A stretch of DNA of 64,000 nucleotides from contig CM039511.1 of the NCBI GenBank assembly GCA_022432975.1, forward strand, positions 22,036,557 through 22,100,556, given 5' to 3'. Numbering within the stretch: position 1 is the stretch's first letter; every line of letters starts with the position of its first letter. A program made the position numbers and the translations under genes. Under the pieces are notes generated by a model. That model was given only the letters and a program-made list of their open reading frames with translations, did no database searches and was not told the origin of the DNA. Source of the stretch: Begonia masoniana (taxonomy: Eukaryota > Streptophyta > Magnoliopsida > Cucurbitales > Begoniaceae). This document shows, one piece after another, positions 45,627 to 58,560 of the stretch.

Positions 45627-46379
45627 TCTACCTTACTTGATCAAGCTTGTATGACTGACTAAAAACCAATGCCGACACAATTGGTCTCTGGTTATGTTCT
45701 CTCGAAGAAGTTTGATACCCTTCTCCCTTATGGGAGTATCTTTCGCAGCTTTGTGGGTGCCCTCCAATACTGCACCTTAACCGGATTGGATATTGCTTTT
45801 GTTGTCAACAGAATTTGCCAATTCGTGCATTCTCTGAAATATCTTCACTAGCAAACATTGAAGCAAATTCTCTGATATCTTAGAGGAACCTAATCACACT
45901 CTCTATCATTTCAGACTTCTTCTTCTTTAAAGATTAAATGTAGACTTAGCTGCTTACCTTGATGATCGCCACAACATTGGCTCTTTATTATCTCCTGATC
46001 CTTAGCTAAGCAGAAATTTGTCTCTTGATCAAGCACCAAAGCAGAGTATCGTAGCGTTGCAAATGGGGCTTCTGAGGTAATTTGGCTACATTCTCTTTTA
46101 CAAGATGTTGGCTTCCCTTCTAAGTCAATTCCAGTCGTATACTGCGATAACATTAGTGCTATGTACATAGCCTCAAATCATGTTTTCCACTTAACCTCTA
46201 AGCATATAGAAATTGACTTCCCTTTTGTTCGTGATAAAGTTAGAAAGAATGAACTCCGAATTCAATTCACATCATCGTCTACTCAGCTGGCTGATGGTCT
46301 CACAAAACCTTTGTCTGTCTCTAAGTTTGTACATTGTTGAGACAACCATTATGTCTTTCAGACTTGAGGTTGTGGAGAG
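45627..46379 (+). pseudogene. copia RT/RNase H C-terminal remnant
   Basis: After LTR I the copia frame resumes: DQACMTD, PMPTQLVSGYVLSKKFDTLLPYGSIFRSFVGALQYCTLT, DIAFVVNRICQFVHS. With several stops it goes on to the RNase H region, with readable blocks such as LAAYLDDR, YCDNISAMYIASNHVFH and QLADGLTKPLS. The polypurine-like GAGGTTGTGGAGAGA precedes the right LTR at 46380. The 85-codon minus-strand open frame here is a shadow. Confidence 0.85.
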
Positions 46380-46430
46380 ATGTTAGACCCCTCTCTACCT
46401 CAGCCTCTCACATGTATTTTGTGTTATAAC

Positions 46431-49012
46431 TGTAATACCCGGCTTGTACGGATTTTGGATTTAATATATTATATTAATATTTTATTATATAATGGTATTT
46501 TTCGTAAATATGTCAAATCAGGTCCGTTTTACGAAAAGAAAGCGTCATTAGGATCCTATCGATTAATTGGGATTTTAAGAAATTTATAGGATTTTTCGGA
46601 ATAATGACGCTATATTTTGAGTAATTAGATTTCTTGTAATATAAAGAACGTTTTAGTAAAAATAGTAAACGATGTCTGAATTTCAAACGGACAGTTTTAA
46701 TAGGTCCCAAATATTAAGTTGGACTTATTGGTGAAATAAGGAGATTTGGTGAAATCGAATAGCTAGTTAATTAACGAAACGAACGATGAAATCAATATAA
46801 AAACAATGCAAGGGCAAAACGGTCTTTTGCCAAGTCAAAAATTATAAAATAACCTAAACTATTCTTCTTCTTCATTCCTCCTCTGCCGATTGAAAACCAG
46901 AGAGCGAAGCTCTCTCTGCCAGCCGACGACGATTCAACATCCGACCTCCGATTCGCGCCCCGATCGTCTCGTTTTCTTCACGTTTTCTCCTCCAATCGAC
47001 GCTCTAGGTATGATTCTATAGTTTTAGGGCGTTAAATTCCGAGGTTCGTAGAGTTTATCGTTAGGGTTTTCGTTTAGGGTTTCGATTAAAAACGAGATTT
47101 AGGGTTTGTAATTAATAGGTTTGCCGTAATAAAGTGTATCTTGGACGTCTTGAGCATTATTGGACGAATTTGATTGATTTAGGACGAATGTTAAAATTTG
47201 AGAATTTTCGGGTTTTAGGGAAAAACTCGTAAATTGTAGTTTCGAGGTATCAATCGTAAATTGTTCATCGATATGCTTCGAATAATTTAAGTTGGACGTT
47301 TTAAGAAATTCTTTAGTTAAGATTTCGTTAATTTGGACGTTATCGGTTAAAACGCATTTTAACGATAATTGTTGTGAATTGCTTAGGTGAACAACGCTCG
47401 TGGACGGAGCTTGAGCTGCAACGGACGCGAGGTAAGTTCTCGTGATTCTTCTCTGGCCGATTGGCCTACACCGTACGTCGAATGTCGTCTCGAGGAATTT
47501 TGGAGATGCGTTTGTTTAATTGTACTTGGTTTGGGGTAGCTAGGTTTTAGGGGTTTATAGTTTACGCTTTACAGTCTTGATGGTACACGTTATTGTTTGT
47601 TTACTTTAAGATATTGAACTGTTCACGCATCACTTGTTTTAAAGAAAAGCATGAAAATGAACTTTCGCACAGAGTTTTAAAGATAACGTAAAGCATAGCA
47701 TTGGCCGAAAGGCTTATTGGCCGAAAGGCGTATTGACCGAAAGGCGTATTGGCCGAAAGGCATATTGGTTACGCGAGGTGGGGCTCAGGCACGGCTGTAC
47801 GTGTTGTAAGCGTGCACCCCCCGCTTCTAGCTGGAAAGAGTAGTCCGCCTGCTGGATGAGCTCTCTCTGGTTAGAGGGATAGGATCTCGGTGACACCTAT
47901 TGAGCATTGCATAGTAAAGAAAACATACATGATTAAGGAACTCATATGCACAGCATGCATTGCATTTACGTAGAGCTTACTGGGATTTCATCTCATAGTG
48001 TATTGTATGGTGTAGGTGACTTAGACATCGAGGCAGGTGAGGACGATGTCCCTCCTCCTGAGGCTTGAGTCCAGTTGACGGAGGATGGCTGTGGTGGTGT
48101 GCTGGCGCAGTCGAGGCTTATCTGACCCGTGGGGACAGTATGTATAGATTTTGAGGGCTTTGGGACATTTTAGGCTGTTGGTAGTATAGACATTAAGCTG
48201 TTGGTAGTATAGACATTATAGAATGCTTGATTCTGGTAGTTGATAGGATTACGTTTTAACACTTTCAAACGTTTTGGAACTATTTTGGGTGATTTTGAAA
48301 CAGATAGGTTTGTTTAGATTTTAAACATATCCATGCAGTTCGGTTTCATGAAAATGTATATGGTTTTAAATACGTTTTGAATCGGTTTTTAGTGATAGAT
48401 GGAGTGAAGTGTATGTTTCGGTGCTTTAATGTTGAAGATATGAGAATGTATGGAAGCGTATGAATTTAGATTACAGAGAGCATTTTTTTAAAGTGTTCTG
48501 CTCTCTGGATTGCTCTCTGGAATCACGTATTCCAGAGAGTATTAGTGTTAAAAGAGAAGAGAAGAAAGAGCTGCTGCGATCGCAGTACAAATTGCTGAGG
48601 GTGATCGGGTGCTGCGCGAGGAGCACTTGCAGCGATCGTGCGCTGCAATTCCAGCGACTGATCGCTGCAACATGCAGCGACTGATCGCTGCAACATGCAG
48701 CGACTGATCGCTGCAACATGCAGCGATCGTGCGCTGCAATGTGCAGTGTGATCGCTGCTCCCTTTTGTCACGGGCTGGACAGTTTTGCCCTCCCCTTTTA
48801 TTTGTTCTGTTTTCTTTAATTGTGTTATAGTTTTAATTATTTTATTAAATAGTTTTATGTTTGTTTTAAATGGTTTTAAACCTAGATTTTAAATTCCGAT
48901 TTCGATTCTGGTTTTGATTTCGGTTTAGATCCCGCCTAGAGTTTAGTTAAAGATATTAGGATAAAAAAAATATATAGTACGGGTAATTAGGTACAGTATT
49001 AGGGTCGTGACA
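46431..49012 (+). mobile_element. Solo LTR of family H
   Basis: 2582 bp, TGTAATACCCGGCTTGTACGG...GTATTAGGGTCGTGACA, with ATAAC on both sides (46426-46430, 49013-49017). Related to the F LTRs at 51278 and 58561 (minus sense). Plus-sense leader: TATA-like ATTATAAAATAA near 46847, exon 1 to 47007 (CTCTAG|GTATGA), mini-exon 47387-47431 (GCTTAG|GTGAAC...GCGAG|GTAAGT), intron 2 47432-48015 (GGTGTAG|GTGACTT). A 17-bp minisatellite (CTTATTGGCCGAAAGG, about 4-5 units) lies at 47702-47768. The array at 48480-48770 has tandem hairpins. No gene. Confidence 0.87.
48600..48770 (+). repeat. Tandem hairpins TGCAGCGA-N4-TCGCTGCA in LTR H
   Basis: The unit ATGCAGCGACTGATCGCTGCA occurs about three times in tandem between GCGATCGTGCGCTGCAA flanks. 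Each unit is a perfect 8-bp inverted repeat with a 4-base loop. Open frames on the minus strand here are periodic artefacts. Confidence 0.9.
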
Positions 49013-49053
49013 ATAACAACCATATGTAAATCATCCTTTAGAATGTTCCCCAC

Positions 49054-51113
49054 TGTAACGCCCCGAATTATATAAACCCGGTTCGCTACTCATAATACTG
49101 AACCATACTATGATATTCTGAGAAAATTTCAACTTTTCGCTCAACGGTCAAAGTTTGACCTTTATAAACGTTAAAACTTGCAGCAGAAATTCATTTGTGT
49201 AAAACAACATTTATTAATTTAATTAAAATGTTAAAGACAATTGGTTGGAAGAAAACAAAACAAAATAGAACACGTCCACCGCTGAACAGTTCTAGCGATA
49301 GAAATAGAAACAAAAAGGCATTCACCGCTAAACAGTGTCAGCGACAGAAGCAGAAATAAGATAGTCTCAGCGGTAGAGGCGGAAATAGAAGGCATCCACC
49401 GCTAAACAGTGTCAGTCGCACGACATGTCGACTACCCACAGCCACCGCTCGCGTCCACCGATCGAATCCTTCGAACGACAGTAATTCTCAGCATCCACCG
49501 ATCACAAAACGACAAAAATCTATTACTCACTCCTACGCTCACATCCACCGGTCACAAAACGACAAAAGTCTAATACTCACTCCTACGCTCACATCCACCG
49601 ATCACAAAACGACAAACACTCAACATCCACCGGTGGACTACAACCACTGATAGACAAATACTCAACATCCTCCGGTGGACTACATCCACCGATAGACAAA
49701 ACACTCAACATAACAGCATAACAACCATTTTCACTCTAAACAAAGAAAACTCCGACTACCAAAAGAGCTTGAGCATTTTACTAGAAATCGTTCAAAACAT
49801 CATAAGTCCACAACTTTCTAAAAATATCCAGCAAAGCAACTACCTCTAAACCAAATCATGTTTTTCATACTCAGAACATAAAAACCATAAAGTTGTAAAA
49901 AAAAACATCAGAACTATCAATGTTATTAAAACTCATTGCATACTCCCACAAGACACTTAACCACTGAAACTTCATAAATAGACAATAGTTAAACCGCCCC
50001 ATCAGTTCACCAAGTCGAGGCATGAATGTGCTCTCCCAACCAGCCTATTCCTCAACATGCTCAGAGAACACACCTTCTGAGGCTTCTTCACCTACATCAC
50101 AAAACTCATCTATTAGCCTAACGCTAAATAAGAGAAGCAATAACGAAATAAAATGCTGGAACATAAATCCTAATCATGCAGTTTCTACGAACACATCTCA
50201 GTTGCATTTACATTCTTTCACTGATCTGATCCCTCGGTTCCATTGGGAGTCAGATCAATTTTCTCAAAGTCATACATCCCTTCATAAGATAAGGGGCGGA
50301 TTAGTTCCCTTAATAGTTTATCTGATCCTTCAATTCCATTGGGAAGTGGATCAATCTTCCTAAAGTCATAAATCCCTTCATAAGTTAAGAGGCAGATTAG
50401 TTCCCTTAATAGTTTATCTGTTGCAATCTGTTCATTTCTCACCATACCAATACATGTAAATTTATTTTCATATTCTTTCAAAATATGATGAATGACATAC
50501 AGACAAATTCAAACATACATAATCCTACTGTTTTGTGATGTAGGCCCGAAGGCACATGCATACTCCACTTACCTGGTCTCCTGGGGATTGTTTGATTGTA
50601 AGCTACTTCGGGAGTTTGCTCACCTAAAATCATAAATAGAGCATTAATTCAATCTTCACTATACCTCATTCTAAACCATTCAGAAACCTAAGATAGCTAA
50701 CTTGGAACTCTAATAATCGTGCATTCCCGGTTTATCATAAAAACCTGAACCTATTCTCATTCACAGCATCCTCAACACACACACATTGCACTCTCCCTAC
50801 TATCTAGTCACTAAAACTCAAGGGAAACGAAGGAAAACTCACCCAGATTGGGGAATGGAAATCAGAGAGAAAACTGCTTGGAGAGCTCTGCTGAGCTTGA
50901 GTTGAATACCGAAAGAGGAAATGAGAAACAGTGGCGACTAAGCCCCACAAAACCCTTCCTTAAATACGTTATCCACTACTAAATTTCCAAATTACAGTTC
51001 GACCCTTATTTAGTTACTCATTAACCTAATCACTAGTTTCTTCCGATTTCATCCCTAAAATGCACATAACAAGTTGATAGAATAATTTTGATTCAACGGA
51101 ACCGGATGTTACA
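49054..51113 (-). repeat. LTR of element D
   Basis: 2060 bp, TGTAACGCCCCGAATTATA...GGATGTTACA. Same leader plan: CTACATCACAAAAC near 50093, GTTTTGTGATGTAGG near 50530, donor CCAG|GTAAGT near 50575, duplicated GGGGCGGATTAG block at 50290-50410. The 3'-proximal array (49270-49700) is made of CACATCCACCGATCACAAAACGAC and CATCCACCGGTGGAC units with the palindromes ACCGGT and CCACCGGTGG. Confidence 0.9.
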
Positions 51114-51277
51114 ATCTACCCTCCTTAAAAGAATTTTGTCCTCAAAATTCAATACCTGAATAATTTTGAATATTGGTTCATCATGTCCTCCTGGCGCTCC
51201 CAAGTTGTCTCCTCTATGTTCTGGTTATGCCATAAGACTTTCACCAATGAGACTTCTTTGTTGCGCAACACCTTCAC
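51114..51277 (-). pseudogene. C-terminal end of element D pol, plus polypurine tract
   Basis: Minus-sense end of the integrase/chromovirus tail (reads VLRNKEVSLVKVLW, then E..TWERQEDMM), followed by AAGGAGGGTAGAT before the LTR. Separated from the rest of pol by insertion of F at TTCAC. Confidence 0.85.
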
Positions 51278-53882
51278 TGTCACGACCCTAAAACTGTACC
51301 CAATCTCCCGTATATATATATATATATATATTTATCCCTATACTTTAAATAAACTCTAGGCGGAATATAAACCAAAATAGAAATTGAAATTGAATCAGAA
51401 TTGAAACCTATGTTTTAAACCATTAAAAACAAAATGATTAAATAATTTAAAGTAAAACAATTAAAAACAATTTAATTAAAACATATTTTAAGGAATCGGC
51501 CAAAAGAAGGGCAGAAGGGACATTTTGTCCCAAAATGCCATGGGCGATTGATCGCCCAAATCGGGCGATCGATCGCCACAAGGCGATCACTGCCTAGGCG
51601 ATCAGTCGCCTGGCAGATCGCCCCTCTGTCGATTTACCACCATACCGAGCGATCGCAGGCGATCGTTCGGCATGCGCTTTCGAATTCCTTCTAGAGCGCA
51701 ATCCAAAATACCAAGAGGGGCGATCGATCGCCCTCCCTGGCAATTGATCGCTAAGTCCTCTGGAAAACGATTTCCAGAGGACTTGCTTCCTCTTTCATCC
51801 TGCTTCTTTCCCCGCTTTCACACTTCACTTCTAACACCAAACTTCACAATTCAACCATACATATTCAACATAACTCTCAACCATATTCTTCAACAATAAT
51901 TCACTCACAACCCCATCAATTTCTCATTTACCATCACCCCAAAATAACGACTCAAAACTCGATAAAAACACAATCCGTTTTTGTAAAAACAAACTGCGTG
52001 GATATGTTTAAAACCTAAACAAATCCACCTGTTTTTGAAATCACCAAAACGGTTATCAAATTGGTTTCCAAAACATTTCAAAACATCAAAACTTAAACCT
52101 ATCGACTATACAGAACCAACACCCTAAAATGTTTCTATCTATACAATAAATCTATCTAATTCACCATTAGCCCAAAATGTCTCGATACCCTCAAAACACG
52201 TACATATTTCCCCACGGGTCAGGCCAAGCATCGACTGCGCAACACACCACCACAAGCCACCCTCCGTCAACTGGATCACTCCTCAGGTGGAGGGATCTCA
52301 TCCTCACCTGTTTCCTCGTAGCCACCTACATCATACAGACACCTAGGAGATAAAAATCTCAGCAAGCTCTCATAAATGCAATGCATGCTGTGCGTATGAG
52401 TTCATAATCATGCATCATTTTCATTACTTTACTTTACTTTGTGGGTGTCACCGAGATCTCTTCCAACTAACCGGAGAGAGCACATCCAGCGGTCGGACTA
52501 CTCATTCCAGCTAGAGGGGGGGTACACGCTTATAACACGTACAGCCGTGTCTGAGCTCCATATCGCGTGACCTGTAACTATATGAGTATGTGTTAGATGT
52601 GGTATTGTGACAGATCCGTAAGTCGATCTACACAATAGATCAATAGCCCCTCTCCAGGCCACATCGCCATTTTCTTTAAAACATCGTGCGAAAATTCATT
52701 TTCATGCTTTATAAAACCCGTGATTCGTGAGCAGTTCAATATGACATAAAGTAAACATACATGATTTGTACTATCGAGACAATAAAGCAATTAAAAGCAT
52801 AACCTATACAGAACTAATCCTAACTACCCAACCAAACTCTTCGAGACGACTTCGACGTACGGTGTAGGCCAATCGGCCAGAGAAGATCACGAGAACTTAC
52901 CTCGTGTCCAAAGCAGCTCAAGCTCCGTCCACGAGCGTTGTTTACCTAAGCAATTTAGAACGTTTATCGTTAAAATGAATTCAAACCTCTAAACGTCCAA
53001 ATTCAACAAAAACCTTAACTAAAGAATTTTCCTAAAATCTTAACCTAACTAATCAAAGTATTTAAACAATGATTAACGCTCAATAGTTTAAAATCACCAT
53101 TAACGAGTTTTCCTAAAAACCCAGAAATTCTCCAGTTTTAACATTTCTCACAAATCACTCTAACTTCGTCCAATAACGTTCAATACGTCCTATACATTCG
53201 TAATCTACAACAATCTATCGATTCCAAACCCTAAATCTCGATTTTTTTAACAAAACTAAACGAAACCCTAATTATTTAAACTCCATAAAAATCAAAATAA
53301 ATGCTCTAAGATCGTAGATTCATACCTAGAGCGTTAATTGGAGGAGAAAACCTGAAGAAAACGAAACGAACGGAGCACGAATCGAAGGTCGGAATTGATT
53401 GCGTGAGGGAGAAGAGAGAAATCGCACTCTCTGGCGATCGTGAAGAGCAGGGAGAAATGGAGAAGAAGAAAGAAGTTTGTTATTTAATTTAAAATTGACT
53501 TGGCAAATTACCATTTTGCCCTTCCTTTGTTTTCTATTTGTTTCGTTCTTTATTTCTTTAATTAACCGACGATTCGGTTTCTCCAAACTCTCCAATTTCA
53601 CCAATAACTTCAACTTATTACTAGGGCTCCATTAAAACTGTCCGTTCGCAAATCGGACTTCGTTTACTATTTTTACCAAAATATCCTTTATATTACGTTG
53701 AATGTAAATTCTCGAAATATAGCATTATTATTCCGAAAAATCCCATAAATTCCTTAAAATTGCTATTACTCGTTAGGATTGTAATGACACTTTTTTTTCG
53801 TAAAACGAGCTTGATTTGGCATATGCACAAAAATGTCATCACATAATATAATATAAATATTCCGTACAAGCCGGGTATTACA
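51278..53882 (-). repeat. LTR of element F (3' in element sense)
   Basis: 2605 bp. In minus sense: the AT-rich start, a CT-rich exon 1 near 53330-53480 (donor CTCTAG|GTATGA near 53330), a mini-exon near 52900-52945 with GCTTAG-like acceptor and GAG|GTAAGT donor, GGCCTACACCGTACG near 52858, acceptor GATGTAG|GTGGC near 52327, and the array 51540-51790 of GGCGATCGATCGCC palindromes with the CCTCTGGAAAACGATTTCCAGAGG hairpin. Confidence 0.92.
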
Positions 53883-53922
53883 TTCCACCCACCTTATTTA
53901 GAATTTTGTCCTCAAAATTAAA

Positions 53923-56900
53923 TCATACAAACAGCTCATGATACTTAACCATCATATCATGCTGTCGTTCCCATGTAGCTTCTTCCACCTCGTGGTTCCA
54001 CCATAAGACTTTGACTAGCGGAATCTCTTTGTTGCGCAATACCTTGATGGAAGACTCCAAAATACGTACCGGCCCCTCCTCATATGTCAAGGTAGGCTGT
54101 ACCTCGATCTCTCTAGCCTCCACGATATGCGACGGATCGCGCAAACATTTCTGAAGCATAGACACATGAAATACGTCGTGGATACCCCCCATAGAAGCCA
54201 GAAGCTCTAATCTGTATGCCATCTTTCCGATCCTTTTCAGAATAGGAAAGGGTCCCACATAATGAGGGTTCAACTTACCCTTCCTTCCGAATCTCGCAAC
54301 GCCTTTAAACGGAGAAACTTTAAGATAAACCTCGTCACCTTCTTCGAACTCTAGCTCTCTCCGTCTCGTGTCAGCATAGCTCTTCTGTCGGCTCTGAGCT
54401 ATCTCAATACGCTGTCGGATATTGGCAATCTTCTCTACCATTTGTTGTAGAATCTCTGGACCAACGACGCTGGTCTCGCCGACCTCGTCCCAATATAACG
54501 GAGACCTACACTTTCGACCGTACAAAGCCTCATACGGTGCCATGCCAATGGTAGCCTGGAAGCTGTTGTTGTACGAGAACTCAATTAAAGGAAAATATCG
54601 GCTCCACGAGCCCTGAAACTCCAGCACACAAGCTCTGAGCATATCCTCAAGAATCTGATTAGTCCTCTCTGTCTGTCCATCAAGCTGAGGATGAAATGCC
54701 GTGCTGAAATTAAGCTGAGTCCCCATAGCTTTATGCAGGCTCTTCCAGAACTTCGAAGTAAATCTCGGATCACGATCTGAGACTATAGAAACTGGCACTC
54801 CGTGCAGTTTAACAATCTCCTGCACATAAAGCTCGGTGAGCTGGTCCATAGAAGATGTCATCTTCATAGATAAGAAGTGGGCCGACTTTGTCAATCGGTC
54901 CACGATCACCCAAACACCATCATGGCCCTTCGTTGTCCTCGGGAGCCCCACAATAAAATCCATGGAGATCTATTCCCATTTCCACTCTGGAATAAGCAGT
55001 GGCTGTTGTGTTCCGGCCGGCCTCTGATGTTCTGCCTTTACCTGTTGACAAACCTGGCAATTTTCTACATATTTTGCAACCTCCTGTTTCATGTTAGGCC
55101 ACCAAAAATGTTGTTTCAAATCCCGGTACATCTTGGTACTTCCCGGGTGCACATAATAAGCCGAAGAATGTGTCTCAGCCAATATCTCTTTCTTCAGATC
55201 CTCGTCGTTAGGCACGTACCACCTATGCCTGAACTTCAGAATACCATCATCTGATAAGTGAAAATTCGACGAGTCACCCAACGTCATACTCGATCGAAGC
55301 TCCTCGTACTCCGTATCATTTTGCTGAGCTTCGCGTATCTTATCCAAAATAGTCGGTCTGAGAGAAATGTTGGTGAGCATACTGGACAATTCTGTCACTA
55401 TCTCCACATCAAACCTCTCAATCTCACACCGCAGTGTAACTGACATTGCTGCTAGTGATGGCTGACTCGTAGAAGGCACTCTACTCAAGGCATCAGCAAC
55501 CTTGTTCGCCTTTCCTGGATGGTACTTGATATCAAAATCGTAGTCTTTGACGAACTCAAGCCACCTTCTCTGTCGCATATTCAGCTCCTTTTGCGTAAAT
55601 AGATACTTCAGGCTATTGTGGTCAGAAAATATCTCGCACTGCTGCCCATATAAATAATGTCTCCATATCTTCAGTGCGAAGACCACAGCTGCTAACTCAA
55701 GGTCGTGCGTAGGGTAGTTCAGCTCGTACGGCTTCAGCTGCCGAGAAGCATAAGCAATAACTCTCCTCTCCTGCATCAATACACAACCGAGTCCAACTCC
55801 TGACGCATCACAATAAATACTGAACTTGTCATCCTTAACAGGTAACGCCAATACTGGAGCGGTGGTCAATCTCTGCTTTAATTCCATAAAACTGCTATCA
55901 CAAGCAGACGACCATATAAATCTCTCGTTCTTTCGAGTCAGACGCGAAAGAGGAAGTGCGATCTTCGAAAATCCCTCTATGAACTTCCGATAATAGCCAG
56001 CAAATCCGAGAAATCCACGCACCTCACGTACGTTCTTTGGCTATGGCCAATCTCTGACCACCTGAATTTTGCTCGGATCAACAGAAACTCAATTCTGCGA
56101 TATAATATGGCCAAGGAAGCTCACTCTGTCTAGCCAAAACTCGCACTTCGAAAACTTTGGATACAGCTGGCGTTGACTCAGAATCTGTAAAACAATCCTC
56201 AGATGGTCCTCGTGTTCTTCCTTCGTCTTAGAGTAGATCAGGATATCGTCGATGAAAACCACCACAAACTTGTCCAAGTACTCCTTGAAGACACGGTTCA
56301 TCAAATCCATGAACGCTGCAGGGGCATTAGTAAGTCCAAAAGACATGACAAGGAACTCATAATGCCCGTACCTCGTTCGGAAAGCCGTTTTCTGAATATC
56401 ATCCTTCCGGACCTTCAGCTGATAATAACCCGAGCGCAGGTCAATCCTGGAAAACACTCGGGCACCTTGTAGCTGATCAAACAAGTCATCGATCCGAGGC
56501 AATGGATACTTATTTTTCATCGTCAATTTGTTCAACTCCCTGTAATCAATGCACATCCTGAGGGTCCCGTCTTTCTTCTTGACGAATAGAACAGGCGCAC
56601 CCCAGGGTGAAACACTGGGTCGAATAAAACCCTTCTCTAACAACTCATCAAGCTGAGTCTTCAACACCTTTAACTCGGCTGGTGCCAACCGATAAGGATT
56701 CTTAAACCTTGGCGCGGCATTTAGATAAACATCAATAGTAAATTCAATCTCTCGGTCTGGCGGTAACCCGGGAAGATCATCGAGGAGTATACCAGAGAAT
56801 TCTCTAACTATAGGAATGTCGCTCGGCTTCACTCCGCTGAGCAACTGAATATCAAATACTGAGGCCAAGTAAATAGAGCACGCACCTTTAAACTGCTCGT

Positions 56901-58395
56901 TGACCTTCATAGAATAAGAAATAGGCGAGCTACTCAATCTGTTCATCGCCTGATAAGAAAACTCGGCTTTACCCGGGGGTCGAAAGGTGACAATCCCGGA
57001 TCGACAATCGATGGTGGAGAAGTGCTGTGATAGCCAGTCCATCTCCAAGATAAGATCATAATGCTCTATGCCTATAACAATAAGGCGAGCATAGAGGGTT
57101 CTGTCCCCAATCGAGATAATATTGCCCTGGACCACACGACCTGACTGCATACGCTCTCCCGAAGGTAGCATCACACTATATTTGCACTCTGCTAACTCAG
57201 GCGCAAGCTTCAATCTAGACACACAAGCAGTGGAAACAAAAGAGTGCGTAGCCCCTGTGTCTAACAAAGAAAATACAGCTACACCCATAATCAATATAGT
57301 ACCTGCTATCACGGCAGGTTGATCCTCGTTATCGACATCACCAGGCTCTATAAATGCGAAGATCCTCGGCATAATCCTCCTCTGATCACTGCCTGACTGA
57401 TCTCGACCCTGTTTCGGGCAGTCTTTAATAAAATGGCCGACTTCACCACATTTGTAACATTTATTAGTGCCCACTCGGCACTCTCCGTTGTGCTCTCTCT
57501 GACACTTGGGGCACCAAGGCATTTGTGAAGCCCCCTGTACTTGCTTCCCTTTGCCTCGATCGTTGCCTCCTTCCAAGGGTCTTTTAACTCCCCTCTGTTG
57601 TTGTTGAGGCTGTGCTCTAGGCTGCCAACCTCGGTTCAGAGACTGAGGACGTATCTTTCGGAAGAAACCTCTAGATGGCTCCCTCGGTTTGGCAGAATCT
57701 CTATCAACTGCCTCAATATCAAGCGCCCTGGCCACTATCTCGTCGTATGATACATTCCGCACCCCAGATATAGTAAGGCGCATTCGGAACTCCTGACTAA
57801 GTCCCTGTAAAAATCGGCGTACCTTGTCCTCGTTAACGCTGACCTGACGTGGCGCGAATCGAGAAAGGGCTTCAAACTTCCTCACGTACTCGGCAATAGA
57901 ACTGACCTGCCGTAACTGCATAAACTCAACCATTTTCGCCTCCCGTACGGTATGGCTGAAATACTTGTCATAGAACAACTATCGGAATCTCTCCCATCCC
58001 ATAATCGTCACGTCGGTGGTCGTCTTGATGAAATCCCACCAAAATCGGGCGTCCAGTGCCAAGTGGTAGGTCACCAATGCGACCCTATCTCCGTCGTCTA
58101 TGCTAGCATACGCCAGCATGTCCTCCATAGTGTGAATCCACTCCTCGGCTGAAGAGGGATCCGTAGACTGTCCATTGAATACAGGAGGTTGGAGCTTCTA
58201 GAATCTCTCCATCCTCTTATTGCCAGGAGTTGCTGCCTCTCGAGCTCTAATGCCCTCTCGATCAATAAGGGTGCCCAACTGTTGAGATTGTCTCTCCATT
58301 TACTGAGCCTGCCGCTCCATATGCTGGGCAATAAATTCCTTAAGGGTATCAATTGTAACGTCTAGGTCATCTCGATCGTTTCCTCGACGCACCAT
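53923..58395 (-). pseudogene. gag-pol polyprotein of element F, broken by stops
   Basis: Read from 58395 (MVRRGNDRDDLD). In-frame stops: 58300-58302 (TAA), 58198-58200 (TAG), about 57979 (TAG), 56089-56091 (TGA), about 56042 (TAG) and about 54970 (TAG). By comparison with A most replace Gln. The long open part 57978-56089 covers Gag ([15 protein letters not shown]), knuckle [14 protein letters not shown], protease [10 protein letters not shown] (active DTG kept), and RT with [10 protein letters not shown] and [10 protein letters not shown]. 56022-54970 holds RNase H ([22 protein letters not shown]) and the integrase HHCC finger. 54963-53923 holds the integrase core (DFIVGLPRT..., DRDPRFTSKFW) and the tail with VEEATWERQHDMM. 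No frameshift was needed. Confidence 0.92.
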
Positions 58396-58543
58396 AGTTC
58401 TATAACTCCTATATAGGTTAAAACACTTAACTCTAAGAAAATAGAAATAAAATAAAGCTATAAACATACTTACAGTTGATGAAGAATGTCCGCGTAGTGG
58501 CTGTGCAGTCGAGTAGTCTACAGAACTGATTTTAAAACCCGGG

Positions 58544-58556
58544 GGCTCTGATACCA
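58544..58556 (-). other. Primer-binding site of element F
   Basis: Minus-sense TGGTATCAGAGCC, a perfect initiator tRNA-Met complement, four bases from the LTR at 58561. Confidence 0.92.
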
Positions 58557-58560
58557 TAAT

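Larger units (their letters stand above)
40776..49053 (+). mobile_element. Decayed Ty1/copia retrotransposon with nested guests
   Basis: Left LTR TGCTAGACCACTC... (40776-about 40949), a decayed primer site TGGTACGAGAGCC (40953-40965), gag and RT-RNaseH remnants, a polypurine-like AGGTTGTGGAGAGA and the right LTR TGTTAGACCCCTC... from 46380. The sequence CTGTTATAACAACGG in the left LTR matches GTGTTATAAC | ATAACAACC on either side of guest H. The right LTR is lost at 49053 where element D begins. Guests in order: hAT MITE (41285), LTR I (42999) and LTR H (46431). Confidence 0.85.

Noticed and set aside
48460..48771. Cys/Ser-rich small frames
   Set aside because: Direct translation of the tandem hairpin units in LTR H.
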